Of a DNA stretch of 64,000 bases, positions 16,775 to 25,780 are shown in pieces. The position numbers and the translations under genes are program-made. The DNA is from Pseudopedobacter sp044361595 (GTDB taxonomy: Bacteria; Bacteroidota; Bacteroidia; Sphingobacteriales; Sphingobacteriaceae), in assembly GCA_044361595.1 (NCBI GenBank), contig JBIKIN010000017.1, positions 1 to 64,000 on the forward strand. Reading direction: 5' to 3'. How positions within the stretch are numbered: the first letter of the stretch is position 1; the number at the start of each line of letters is the position of its first letter. The notes beneath the pieces were generated by a model that worked only from the letters and a program-made list of their open reading frames with translations, ran no database searches and had not been told where the DNA came from.

Positions 16775-18757
16775 TTAAAACACCTCTATTAAGCAAATAA
16801 AACCTCCTGGTTTTAGTAGTTCAACATATTTTAACTCGTTAGGTATAAGATTTACAATCTGATATTCTCCCGGTTGTAAATCTTTTAAACTTATTACTTG
16901 ATCTCCATATTTTATCTGGTAACCTCTGAGTGTGTATGAAGGAAAATCTTTTCTACAACTAATTTTAAGCTGTAACGATTGTTCAGTTTTATTTTCAGTT
17001 GTAATAATGGCTGGAGAGAATTCTTTCTGAAGAGTTGTATAAATTTCTCTTGGTTTACGCTCAGGAGTTACTACTCCCCAAGAACGGTAACCATCCGGAT
17101 TGGACTGCGGATATCGACTTAAATAATCATTAAAAGACCAAACTGAGGCGCCTACAACATAATCAACATCTCTAATCGCTTTTAATGCATTTCTAAAGTA
17201 ATTTTTTCTTTTCTCTTCTGAATTAACATTATTAAGCATCATACCAAACTCGCTAATGTAAATAGGCTTATTGGGATAAACTGAATGAATCTTTGATAAT
17301 GCTTTACTATGGTTTCCGTAAACATTGGCAGAAATAAAATCGACATAATTTGAGGCCTCATCTTCTGGTTTTTGTATAAAATCTCTGAAAGCCATGTAAG
17401 AAGCAAAAGTTACCAAACGAGAATTATCTAGTTTTTTAACATATGCTTTCATATCCTTTACCCAATCAATACCCTCCTTTTTATGCGAATAAAATTCATT
17501 TCCAAGGCTGTATGCTATTACAGAAGGGTGATTCCAATCTCTTTCTACCATTTCTTTAAGCTGTAATTTATACTTTTCTCTCATTGAAGAATCAGCCATT
17601 TGCTGAGGAGTCATTTGCCAATTGCCTGCCTCTGTAATAATTAACATTCCGTTTTTATCTGACCAATCCAATAATTTTTCTGGTACTGCATGATGAGCTA
17701 TTCTGCACAATTCCATACCAGCAGACTTCATTAATGTTAAATCTTTAAATAGTAAACTATCTGGGTCTAAAGAACCAAATCCAGGATAATCGGCAGGTCT
17801 ATTTGCTCCACCCATTTTAATAGACTCGCCGTTTAACAAAATTTTTGTACCTAAAACTTCTATTTTTCGTATTCCGAAGTTAGTTTTTAAAGTATCCTGA
17901 TCTAAGGATAAAATTAACTGGTAAAGGTTAGGGGAGTCATTACTCCAAAGTTTTACTTCTTTTGAAGATAAATATGTTGAGAGTAAAATTTCCTGCTTTG
18001 CATTTGAGAGTAAACTAGTTTTCGCTACTTTAAAACTTGATGTACATTTCTTACCATTATAAAATATTTCTGCATTTAACTCCTTGTTCTCTTTTGGAGC
18101 AGGCAAATTGTTGATTAAGGCTTTTACTATAATTTTAGCATTCCCTTTCAATAAATCTGGTTCCGCAATAACCTGTATTTTTTCTAAATATGCATCAGCA
18201 TGATAGCTTAAAGAAACAGGCTTGGTAATTCCTCCATAATTCATCCATGCATACAATTGTGAAGCATTTGCTCTGTAGCTTGTATCACGTGTTTTAGCAC
18301 CAGGGATTGTGGTGGTGTCCCAAGAGTTGTCTACTTGCACAGTTAACGTGTTTTTTTGTTTTAAGTAAGGTGTAACATCAAATTGAAATGGGGTATATCC
18401 ACCTTCATGTTTACCTATTTTTACACCGTTTAACCAAATACTTGCCTTGTAAAAAACAGCATCAAATTTTATAAATGCCTTAATATTTGAAGCAGGTAAT
18501 TCAGCATCAAACTTCTTAAAATACCATGCAGTACCTGTGTAAAAAAAATATCTTTTATCTACTGAAAAAGAATGGGGAACTTCTACTTTATCTAATTGAT
18601 TGTTTGGAAAATTAGTCTCGGTCCATCCTTGTGATTCTCCAACTTTTTGTGGATCAAGAGCAAAAAGCCAAGTATCATTTAATGATTTTTCAATTCTTGC
18701 TTGAGCAAAGGAATTAATCGCAAATAATGTAAACAGGGCAAATAATTTTAATCGCAT
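16775..18757 (-). CDS. GH2 beta-glycosidase (beta-galactosidase-like)
   Basis: This 660-residue exported enzyme (signal peptide about 1-19) has the GH2 order of jelly-roll domain (about 22-190), Ig-like domain (195-300) and TIM barrel (300-600). The acid/base Glu421 lies in SLGNEFYS and the nucleophile Glu503 in YISEFGMM. The NxKG motif that marks bacterial beta-glucuronidases is not seen near WGVVTPERKPRE, which argues for a beta-galactosidase-like or other neutral-sugar specificity. It starts 19 bases after the stop of the 936-residue gene and is probably co-transcribed with it. Confidence 0.88.
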   Translation of the reverse strand: MRLKLFALFTLFAINSFAQARIEKSLNDTWLFALDPQKVGESQGWTETNFPNNQLDKVEVPHSFSVDKRYFFYTGTAWYFKKFDAELPASNIKAFIKFDAVFYKASIWLNGVKIGKHEGGYTPFQFDVTPYLKQKNTLTVQVDNSWDTTTIPGAKTRDTSYRANASQLYAWMNYGGITKPVSLSYHADAYLEKIQVIAEPDLLKGNAKIIVKALINNLPAPKENKELNAEIFYNGKKCTSSFKVAKTSLLSNAKQEILLSTYLSSKEVKLWSNDSPNLYQLILSLDQDTLKTNFGIRKIEVLGTKILLNGESIKMGGANRPADYPGFGSLDPDSLLFKDLTLMKSAGMELCRIAHHAVPEKLLDWSDKNGMLIITEAGNWQMTPQQMADSSMREKYKLQLKEMVERDWNHPSVIAYSLGNEFYSHKKEGIDWVKDMKAYVKKLDNSRLVTFASYMAFRDFIQKPEDEASNYVDFISANVYGNHSKALSKIHSVYPNKPIYISEFGMMLNNVNSEEKRKNYFRNALKAIRDVDYVVGASVWSFNDYLSRYPQSNPDGYRSWGVVTPERKPREIYTTLQKEFSPAIITTENKTEQSLQLKISCRKDFPSYTLRGYQIKYGDQVISLKDLQPGEYQIVNLIPNELKYVELLKPGGFICLIEVF

Positions 18758-18776
18758 AATACAAATTTAAAAGTCA

Positions 18777-21587
18777 TTAATTTCCTAGTTGAAATTGTTT
18801 TGATTTAACTTCGGTACCATCTTTTGATATAAGATCTAAAGAAAATAAAACATTGGCTTTATATTGAAGTGGTACAGTAAACTCAAAAGGGTATTCTTTC
18901 TTAATTATGCTTTTGTTATTCCCATTAGCATCTTTATAGTTTAATTGCGCAGTTTTCCATTTGCTGTCATTATCTTGAAGATATAGAAAAAGACTATTGT
19001 TGTAGTTACCCAAACGTATTAACATTGCAACAGCATTACCTTCTTGTATTGCGATATAATCTTTACCTTTATTGTCTGAAGGTGCAAGTATTTTATCCTG
19101 AAAAGTTGTTTTTGTAGAAATACCATCTATTTTAACAGAAGCAATGCCGTTTGCCGGAACTTTGATTTTAAATTTTAAATCATTAAGTTTTTCATTTCTT
19201 TTATCAAAATCTAATCCTATAAGTTTTATTGATTCTGAGGGCAAAACCAATGAAGAATTGAGTTTTACTTCAGTAGTAACCTCTTGATTTGACTGGTTTG
19301 TGAAAGAAAGATAAAGTTGATTGGCTTTTCTGGCAGAGATGTAATTAAGTTCTACGTTGTCAATTTCCAACAATTTTGCAGGCATCCATAATCGAACATC
19401 CTTTTCACCATAAAATGTTCCTTTAGCAGCACTGTATACATTGTTTTGTAAATAGGCATAACCTTCTACATATTCTCCATTAAAACTAATTGCACCTTTA
19501 GACCTTACATAAGCATCAGACACTAAATAGTCTATTAGCATTGTAGCCATAGGCATAATATGATTATAATGGAAAGAGTTAACGCTTTGGTCGGTGTGAT
19601 TATGTAAAGGAAAATCTTCTTTCTCGTAAGCGGTTGTTCTGGCAGTATTTATATGATAACCAGGGAAATTTCTATACCTGCCAATTATTGAAGCTTTTGC
19701 TACTTCTTGCAAGTAGGTGTCATTTGTTAGGTATCCTACTTTCAGCATCCAAGGCGCATAAGTTGCCATGAAAATTGCTCTATGACCAGAACTAGTACCA
19801 GACGATTCTGGCGTAAGTCCTATCTCAGATAAACGCCATGCTGGTGCTTTTTCTTCCGGATAATACATTTGTTTATGTCCTTTTGATTTAAGATACCAGT
19901 AAAAGGGAGCTTTCCCTTCTGGATTTACTGTAATCATAGAATCTGGAACTAATGGTGTCATATAAGTGTACATCACATTATATCTTGCGCCCTCTCTTGC
20001 CGCATTTAAGTATGCTTTGTCTCCTGTAATTTCATAAAGCATGAAAAGATCTACCCATTTATTTACAAAAGTTGGCCAGAAAAAATTTCCCCTACTAAAT
20101 TGCTCCTGTTTTGTATCTACTCTAGTTTTTAGGTATAAATCTGCTTCTTTGATTGCTAATTCAAGATACGATTTATCTCCCGAAGCCTTATATAACAACA
20201 TTGCATCAGTAAAGTTGCCAGTCAGCTTGTTTGCACTTGATTTTAAACCTCCGGATTTTGTTAAAGCCATATTTAGTAAAAACTGATTTGTCTTGCCAAA
20301 TATGTTGTACAAACTGGTAAGCTCTGAAGTTGTAGCTACTTTACCATTTAATTTTCTTGACGGAGATTGTATTTTTTGTGTAGAGTCTAATGCAAAAAGA
20401 AATTTTTCTCTTGAAAGCATGAATTCCATTAGAGGGTAAGCTCTTGATTTAAAAATTTTTTCATTATCAGTTATTATTGCCAAATCAATGGGGTTTAGAC
20501 TAGAAACATTCTTTACAGCTCCAGGAACGTCTGTTGAATATGAGAAACCTTTTAAAGAATCTATATACCAAGCATATTTAGTCTGTACATATTCTACCAT
20601 GTTTTCAACAACTGAGTTAAGATTACTTATATCGTTTTTCCTAAAATCTCTAAAACCATAATATTTTCTGGCAATATTCTCAAACGTGTAAGTTATTGGC
20701 TGAGGATTTACTACAGCATAAAAATTAAATTTAAAAGGGATACCTTTTTTCATTTTTGAATTAATACCCCCCATTAATGGAGCGAAAATTTGACTAGTTG
20801 CCATTCCTTTTATGTCTCTTACAGCAACTCCAAACTGACTGTTTGTAATTAATGGCAAAGGGCTAAAAGGTAAATGTTCTGGAGAAACTACAACACCAAC
20901 ACTATTAAAACCATCGTTTACTAGTGTAGAAGGGATTGTACACATATGAGCCGAGGTAACATATGGATAATCTGGAAAACGCTTTTCTTGCCAAATAAGA
21001 GGTTGCCAAATTTCTGTTGCATTTTTTGGATCAAATTTTGGTGAGCCAGAATAACCTACTGAGAAGTAACCTTCTTTTAATGGAGTTAATGTAAAACTAA
21101 AACGTGGATCAGTTACTTTGTTTAATACCACATAAGAACTTAGTGTAAAAAGTTCCTGTGTCTGGTAAACAAATTTTAAAGTGTCGTTTATAACAGTTAC
21201 CGAAGAAGGCTCTAAGTAAAATGCTTTTCCTGAATTTGTTATACCAGCTGTTCTTCCTTTTTGATTACTTCTCAAAATTTTATCATCAAAACCATCTCCT
21301 GCGAGCCCTTCTCCAGCTTTGGTTTCTTTTAAATCAGATTTTCCTTCATACGCTTTCCAAGTAGGTACATTATAACTTACCATTTTAATTCCTGCAGGGC
21401 GCATACTTAAATCTGGATTTTCACTATTGTACAAAACTGTAAAATAACCATTGAAAGTATATTCTTTTCCAGCAGATGTTACTATAACTGCTTTGTCTTT
21501 CTTAGAAAGACGATATTTTATCTGCGCCGAGGTTAATAAGGGGAGAAGTAACAATCCTCCAATTAATTGTATTAATTTAATCTTCAT
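18777..21587 (-). CDS. Large secreted six-hairpin-like protein, paralogue B
   Basis: This 936-residue exported protein (signal peptide ending near Ala21) is closely similar to the 952-residue protein along its whole length. It has the same beta-rich N-terminal domain, the DSTQKIQSPSRKLNG block, STSSGHRAIFMATYAPWML-type toroid segments, HINTARTTAYEKEDFP, NSFHYNHIMPMATMLIDYL and a C-terminal beta region. GH2 and GH106 genes separate the two copies, so this is an old duplication kept within one PUL. The enzymatic function is unknown; a periplasmic or surface role in cleaving the PUL 1 glycan is inferred. Confidence 0.65.
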   Translation of the reverse strand: MKIKLIQLIGGLLLLPLLTSAQIKYRLSKKDKAVIVTSAGKEYTFNGYFTVLYNSENPDLSMRPAGIKMVSYNVPTWKAYEGKSDLKETKAGEGLAGDGFDDKILRSNQKGRTAGITNSGKAFYLEPSSVTVINDTLKFVYQTQELFTLSSYVVLNKVTDPRFSFTLTPLKEGYFSVGYSGSPKFDPKNATEIWQPLIWQEKRFPDYPYVTSAHMCTIPSTLVNDGFNSVGVVVSPEHLPFSPLPLITNSQFGVAVRDIKGMATSQIFAPLMGGINSKMKKGIPFKFNFYAVVNPQPITYTFENIARKYYGFRDFRKNDISNLNSVVENMVEYVQTKYAWYIDSLKGFSYSTDVPGAVKNVSSLNPIDLAIITDNEKIFKSRAYPLMEFMLSREKFLFALDSTQKIQSPSRKLNGKVATTSELTSLYNIFGKTNQFLLNMALTKSGGLKSSANKLTGNFTDAMLLYKASGDKSYLELAIKEADLYLKTRVDTKQEQFSRGNFFWPTFVNKWVDLFMLYEITGDKAYLNAAREGARYNVMYTYMTPLVPDSMITVNPEGKAPFYWYLKSKGHKQMYYPEEKAPAWRLSEIGLTPESSGTSSGHRAIFMATYAPWMLKVGYLTNDTYLQEVAKASIIGRYRNFPGYHINTARTTAYEKEDFPLHNHTDQSVNSFHYNHIMPMATMLIDYLVSDAYVRSKGAISFNGEYVEGYAYLQNNVYSAAKGTFYGEKDVRLWMPAKLLEIDNVELNYISARKANQLYLSFTNQSNQEVTTEVKLNSSLVLPSESIKLIGLDFDKRNEKLNDLKFKIKVPANGIASVKIDGISTKTTFQDKILAPSDNKGKDYIAIQEGNAVAMLIRLGNYNNSLFLYLQDNDSKWKTAQLNYKDANGNNKSIIKKEYPFEFTVPLQYKANVLFSLDLISKDGTEVKSKQFQLGN

Positions 21588-21668
21588 GGTTATAAATATT
21601 TTTCAGTTTGTATACGTAAGTTATTTTAATGAATTTTAATATTTTAATTCTTCAAACATTAATTATCA

Positions 21669-23075
21669 TCAATTAACCATTTCACCTCTTATTAAAATTT
21701 TTCCTAAGTACAAAACAGACCGATTATATTTTTCAAAATTCTCAGTAATGTCTTTTTGCTTACTAGGCCCTAAAATTGTTTTTTTATCAGCCATAGTGGC
21801 TGATATTTTAAAGGTAACGGTATGTGTTTTGTCTTCTGTTTGTATTAAAAAGTATTGCCCACGATAACGGTTGTAGGAATATGCAGTGAATCTATTTAAA
21901 GGGGTTACACCGTTATCTACCATAGTAAAAAGCTTATCGTTTTTTACTGCTTTTAACTCAATTAATTTACCATCTAAATAAATATCTACTTGTCCAGACT
22001 CAGGACCCCCTATATCAAAAAAACCAAATGCTTTTCCTTTAAAATTAAATGTAAAACTGTCGCCAGCTCTTTCGCTAACCATTATTGATGGAAACCAATT
22101 TTTAAACGCTTTTAAATAATTACTTGTTGATGAATCAATTTTTTTCCACCCTGATGAAAACATTTTTTCTGATGGATTTATCATTTTTGCATCTTCCCAA
22201 TTATCTTGTAATAACGGCTTAGGAATGTTATTAACGGTGCTTTTAGAGTTGTTTTTTAGCTTGATCATTCCTCTAGCTAATGCCTCGGCATACAACTTGC
22301 CACCACCCGGAGGGAGTGGATGTACGCCATCTTCAGAAAATATAATTTTCCCGATATCATCTTTTGGATTACCTTTTATTATTAATTTTTCGTCTTTAGC
22401 AAGTTCGGCAGCAGCCATACCTAAATGGATGGATGGAATGTTGTAATGATTTGCAATCTTTTCGAGTGTTTTTATTCCTGGTGGTTGATCGCCGGTCTGA
22501 TAATATTTTAATTGAGCAGACATTACCGTATAAATGAAACAGATATCTATCTTGCTATTAAACTTCATTATTTGCCTTACCATTCCTTCCATTCCCTCAG
22601 GGAAACCTCCATTTACTGCAAATTCTATAAAAATTAAATCGGGATGATTATCTAAGACTTGTTCTTTTATCCTACATGCTGCTAACTCTGTATCTGAGCC
22701 GGATACGCCTGCATTAATACCTTTAATTATTACGTTAGGAAGCATTTGTTGTATGAATCCTAAAGACTGTATTCTATACTGATTTTGAGCTTGAGTAATA
22801 CTACCGCCAATGTAAGCTACAGTAAGATCTTTTTTTGTTCTGGATTTTTCAAAAAAACTGGGTATTCCACGCCTTACATTTGTTTCAATTTCGCTACAAA
22901 AATCTACAAGTTTTATTGATGAAATATCTGCCTCGGTAGGTTTGAAAAATAATGAAGACGACCCTGACTGACTTGCTGCAATTAAATCATTACTATTATT
23001 TTGGGCGTTTCCTGATAAACAGTAAGAAGAAATAACAGCTAATAAAAGAATAGCCTTTAAACTTAAATTCATCAT
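21669..23075 (-). CDS. Secreted SGNH/GDSL esterase with C-terminal beta domain
   Basis: This 468-residue exported protein (signal peptide to about residue 24) shows the SGNH blocks: IGGSIT with Ser92, GINAGVSGSD with Gly123, IEFAVNG with Asn155 and SEDGVHP with Asp249 and His252. The second residue of the usual GDS is Gly here. Residues 290-465 form an added beta-sandwich (FNFKGKAFGFFDIGGPESGQ), probably carbohydrate-binding. In a PUL this layout suggests a carbohydrate O-deacetylase. A terminator-like hairpin separates it from the upstream susCD trio, so its expression may differ from theirs. Confidence 0.82.
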   Translation of the reverse strand: MMNLSLKAILLLAVISSYCLSGNAQNNSNDLIAASQSGSSSLFFKPTEADISSIKLVDFCSEIETNVRRGIPSFFEKSRTKKDLTVAYIGGSITQAQNQYRIQSLGFIQQMLPNVIIKGINAGVSGSDTELAACRIKEQVLDNHPDLIFIEFAVNGGFPEGMEGMVRQIMKFNSKIDICFIYTVMSAQLKYYQTGDQPPGIKTLEKIANHYNIPSIHLGMAAAELAKDEKLIIKGNPKDDIGKIIFSEDGVHPLPPGGGKLYAEALARGMIKLKNNSKSTVNNIPKPLLQDNWEDAKMINPSEKMFSSGWKKIDSSTSNYLKAFKNWFPSIMVSERAGDSFTFNFKGKAFGFFDIGGPESGQVDIYLDGKLIELKAVKNDKLFTMVDNGVTPLNRFTAYSYNRYRGQYFLIQTEDKTHTVTFKISATMADKKTILGPSKQKDITENFEKYNRSVLYLGKILIRGEMVN

Positions 23076-23230
23076 TAAAAAGTAAAATGATTAAATGTGC
23101 ATTTTAGAAACTAATTATTTTCAAAACATTTACTTGGTTAGTGAGCAGTTTTGTTTGTAAAATAGTTCTGTATTAATTTATAATAAACTTCTTAATAAGC
23201 TCAAAAGGCTATCCAGTAACTTTTAATTCT

Positions 23231-23273
23231 AAAAATTGATTTATTAAATAGCTTATTTAATAAATCAATTTTT
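23231..23273 (-). terminator. Terminator-like hairpin after the PUL 1 susCD trio
   Basis: A perfect 20-bp inverted repeat (arms 23231-23250 and 23254-23273) with a 3-base loop lies 7 bases beyond the stop codon of the minus-strand DUF5017-like gene. In the minus direction the 3' arm ends in a T run. The stem is very AT-rich and near-symmetrical, so it could act on both strands or as an mRNA 3'-end stabiliser. Confidence 0.65.
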
Positions 23274-23280
23274 AAAGTTT

Positions 23281-24171
23281 TTAGGGAGCTATAGTAATAT
23301 TAATAGATTTAACAATTTGACCTTGATTGTTAGGTCGATTTGTAGAGCCTACAAATGTTACTTTATAGTTACCAGGTGTAGAGTACACATGTTGATGTCT
23401 ATCTATTCTAGTACTTACATTTTTTAAAGCTTTACCCACGTCTGCAATTGCGGTGTTAAGTAACACTTTTTTGCTGTATATCCAATCATCGTTTGCTGCT
23501 GCCAGTGTTGTACCACCTGTCATAACAAGTTGTGTTGCAGAACTTGTCCATCTAGCAGTAGAATTTGAGCCGAAACTTCTGATTCCCCAAGCATTTTCCG
23601 ACATTAAAATTGTATTAAAAGACCTGTCTGTAAGTTCATTAACAAGATTAAAACCACTCATTGTCCATGTGGCCTGTCTTAAGGTTGTAATTGTTTTGGG
23701 TATGTCTCGGTATCTAAAAGCTATTGTTACAGAATCTGTAGCACTTAAAAATTCTGAAAGATCTATTCTTCCTGATTGGGTTACAGTAGTGCCTGTAGCA
23801 AAAGTGGCCTTTGAGGTAATATCTGTCCAAGTTGCATTAACTATCGCAGTAGAGTCATTCTCACCAGAAAAGTTTTTTGAGATTAAAAGTCTTAGACTAT
23901 TATCCGGAGTTAAAAATTGTACCGACGATGTAAACTGTAAAATAGGTACACCAGTGGCTGATTTACGATCAATAAAATCGTAATTAAATCCTTGTTCGCC
24001 TGAGAAAAAAGTGAGATTATCTGGATTTCCATTAATATTAAAAGTTACAGTTTCGCCAACTTTGTATGTTTGTGACGCCGTACTTACATTAAAATCCTGA
24101 TTATCGCTGTCATCTTTTGAACAAGCGGCAAGAGATACTATTGCAATTAAAAAAAACTTATAAATTTTCAT
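23281..24171 (-). CDS. DUF5017-like surface glycan-binding lipoprotein
   Basis: This 296-residue lipoprotein has a lipobox ending in Cys17 (SLAACSKDD), followed by acidic residues that favour surface export in Bacteroidota. The start of the mature part (YKVGETVTFNINGNPDNLTF, then FSGEQGFNYDF) is the hallmark of DUF5017-type PUL proteins. It ends in a PKD-like strand (HVYSTPGNYKVTFVGS). Being the third gene after susC and susD, it probably binds the target glycan on the cell surface. Confidence 0.8.
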   Translation of the reverse strand: MKIYKFFLIAIVSLAACSKDDSDNQDFNVSTASQTYKVGETVTFNINGNPDNLTFFSGEQGFNYDFIDRKSATGVPILQFTSSVQFLTPDNSLRLLISKNFSGENDSTAIVNATWTDITSKATFATGTTVTQSGRIDLSEFLSATDSVTIAFRYRDIPKTITTLRQATWTMSGFNLVNELTDRSFNTILMSENAWGIRSFGSNSTARWTSSATQLVMTGGTTLAAANDDWIYSKKVLLNTAIADVGKALKNVSTRIDRHQHVYSTPGNYKVTFVGSTNRPNNQGQIVKSINITIAP

Positions 24172-24189
24172 CTTCTTTTAGTTTAAAGC

Positions 24190-25776
24190 TTAAAACCATC
24201 CTGTGTTTTGTTTAACCAAAGGGTTAACATTTAATTCTGTTAATGGAATTGGAAATAAAACATTTCTTGGCGTAATATTTCTTGCTGCAGAACCAGCTCT
24301 TAATTGTTGTGCTGTTGGCGCTGTTGTATTAACCTCAGTAATTAATGACGCCATATTAGATAGATAAATACCCCAGCGAATTAAATCGTGTTTACGTAGA
24401 CCTTCAAAACATAACTCTCTGCCTCGTTCATCTTGTATTTGTGTTAAAAAGGTTGTTTGATTAAAATTAGTAGGAAGGTCAGCTATAACGCTGGCGGTAT
24501 TTACTGGTAATCCATAACCACGTCTTCTAACTTGATTAATTGCATTATAAGCTGCTACTGTTGGGCCGTTGTTAACAAAATTCTCTGCTTCAGCCTTCAT
24601 TAATAAAACATCGCTATATCTAATAACAGGGAAATTGGTAGAATTATAAGTTCTATCTTTAGGAATTAATGTTTCAAAAGACCTTCTCCATTTACCAATG
24701 TTTCTTTCCCATACCTGTGTAACGGTCCAATTAGTTTGAGTAGTTATACGAGTAGTAGCATTTGTAGTGTAAAAAAATGGAGCAATTGCCCAATCACGTC
24801 TTAAGTCGCCAGTTCCAAATAATCTAAAAATTCTACCGGTAGCCTGCATAGTACCAGACGATTCACCGATATTAGGGTCTGTACACCTAATTCCATTATC
24901 TATACCAACAGAACCTGCAATTGATATATCATTTTGGTGATTACCATACATACCTATTTCCCATATACATTCTTTAGGTTCAGTAATATCCTGCGAATGA
25001 TTGATGAAAATTTGAGAATAGCTTGGGTTTAATGAATGTAAACCTGAATTTATAACTTTATCTGCATAAACTAGAGCCTCTGCATACTTAGAAACATCAT
25101 TTAATGGAGCGCCAGCCATTGTTAAATAAACCCTGGCTAAAATTGCTTGAACTCCAGTTTTAGAAATTAATTCATTAGAAGGATTAAGCGTAATAGGATT
25201 TACTAATAACTCAGCCTCTTTCATGTCTTTAACAATTTGCTCATATATTTGAGCTACAGTACTTTGAGGTATATTAGGATCATCTGGAGATTTTGTTGAA
25301 TTTAATTTTAAAGGTACCGCCCCATATAAATCAACTAGAATAAAATAGTAGTAAGCTCTTAAAAAAAGAGCCTGTCCTTTAATATTATTTCTTCTAGTTT
25401 CGTCCATTATAGGCTTATTTACATTTTCAAGCAAAGCATTTGCCCTATTAATACCTTCGTAACTAACTTCCCATAATCTAGTTATATCTATTTGAGCTGC
25501 ATCAAATTGCATAACTCTAATATTATTTGTCGTTACATTAGTGTAGAAAAACTCATCACTAACAACAAAATAACTCCATAATCCTCTTTGGTAAAGTCGT
25601 CCAAAAGTATCTATGAATCTGTTATACACCCCATTTAACGCTCTGTTTAAATCATCTTCGGTATTATAAAAGTTTTCTGGTGAAACAAAATCTTTTGGTT
25701 TAGTATCCAAAAACTTTTTACAAGAACTAATAGTTCCGCAAAAAAATATTAAAAATATTATAGCTAATTTTTTCAT
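24190..25776 (-). CDS. SusD-family nutrient-binding lipoprotein (PUL 1)
   Basis: This 528-residue lipoprotein has its lipobox at ISSCKKFLD. The SusD/RagB fold is shown by FLDTKPKDFVSPENFYNT near the start, the TPR-like helices FLRAYYYFILVDLYGAVPL and LARVYLTMAG, and the C-terminal LCFEGLRKHDLIRWG block with a conserved ending (NPLVKQNTGWF). It forms the lid of the outer-membrane SusCD importer. It lies 4 bases after the susC stop codon. Confidence 0.95.
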   Translation of the reverse strand: MKKLAIIFLIFFCGTISSCKKFLDTKPKDFVSPENFYNTEDDLNRALNGVYNRFIDTFGRLYQRGLWSYFVVSDEFFYTNVTTNNIRVMQFDAAQIDITRLWEVSYEGINRANALLENVNKPIMDETRRNNIKGQALFLRAYYYFILVDLYGAVPLKLNSTKSPDDPNIPQSTVAQIYEQIVKDMKEAELLVNPITLNPSNELISKTGVQAILARVYLTMAGAPLNDVSKYAEALVYADKVINSGLHSLNPSYSQIFINHSQDITEPKECIWEIGMYGNHQNDISIAGSVGIDNGIRCTDPNIGESSGTMQATGRIFRLFGTGDLRRDWAIAPFFYTTNATTRITTQTNWTVTQVWERNIGKWRRSFETLIPKDRTYNSTNFPVIRYSDVLLMKAEAENFVNNGPTVAAYNAINQVRRRGYGLPVNTASVIADLPTNFNQTTFLTQIQDERGRELCFEGLRKHDLIRWGIYLSNMASLITEVNTTAPTAQQLRAGSAARNITPRNVLFPIPLTELNVNPLVKQNTGWF

Positions 25777-25780
25777 GTTT

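Noticed and set aside
23453..23983. A 176-codon plus-strand open frame opposite the DUF5017-like lipoprotein gene
   Set aside because: It is antisense to a gene with a clear lipobox and family motif; the translation has no recognisable features and no start context of its own.
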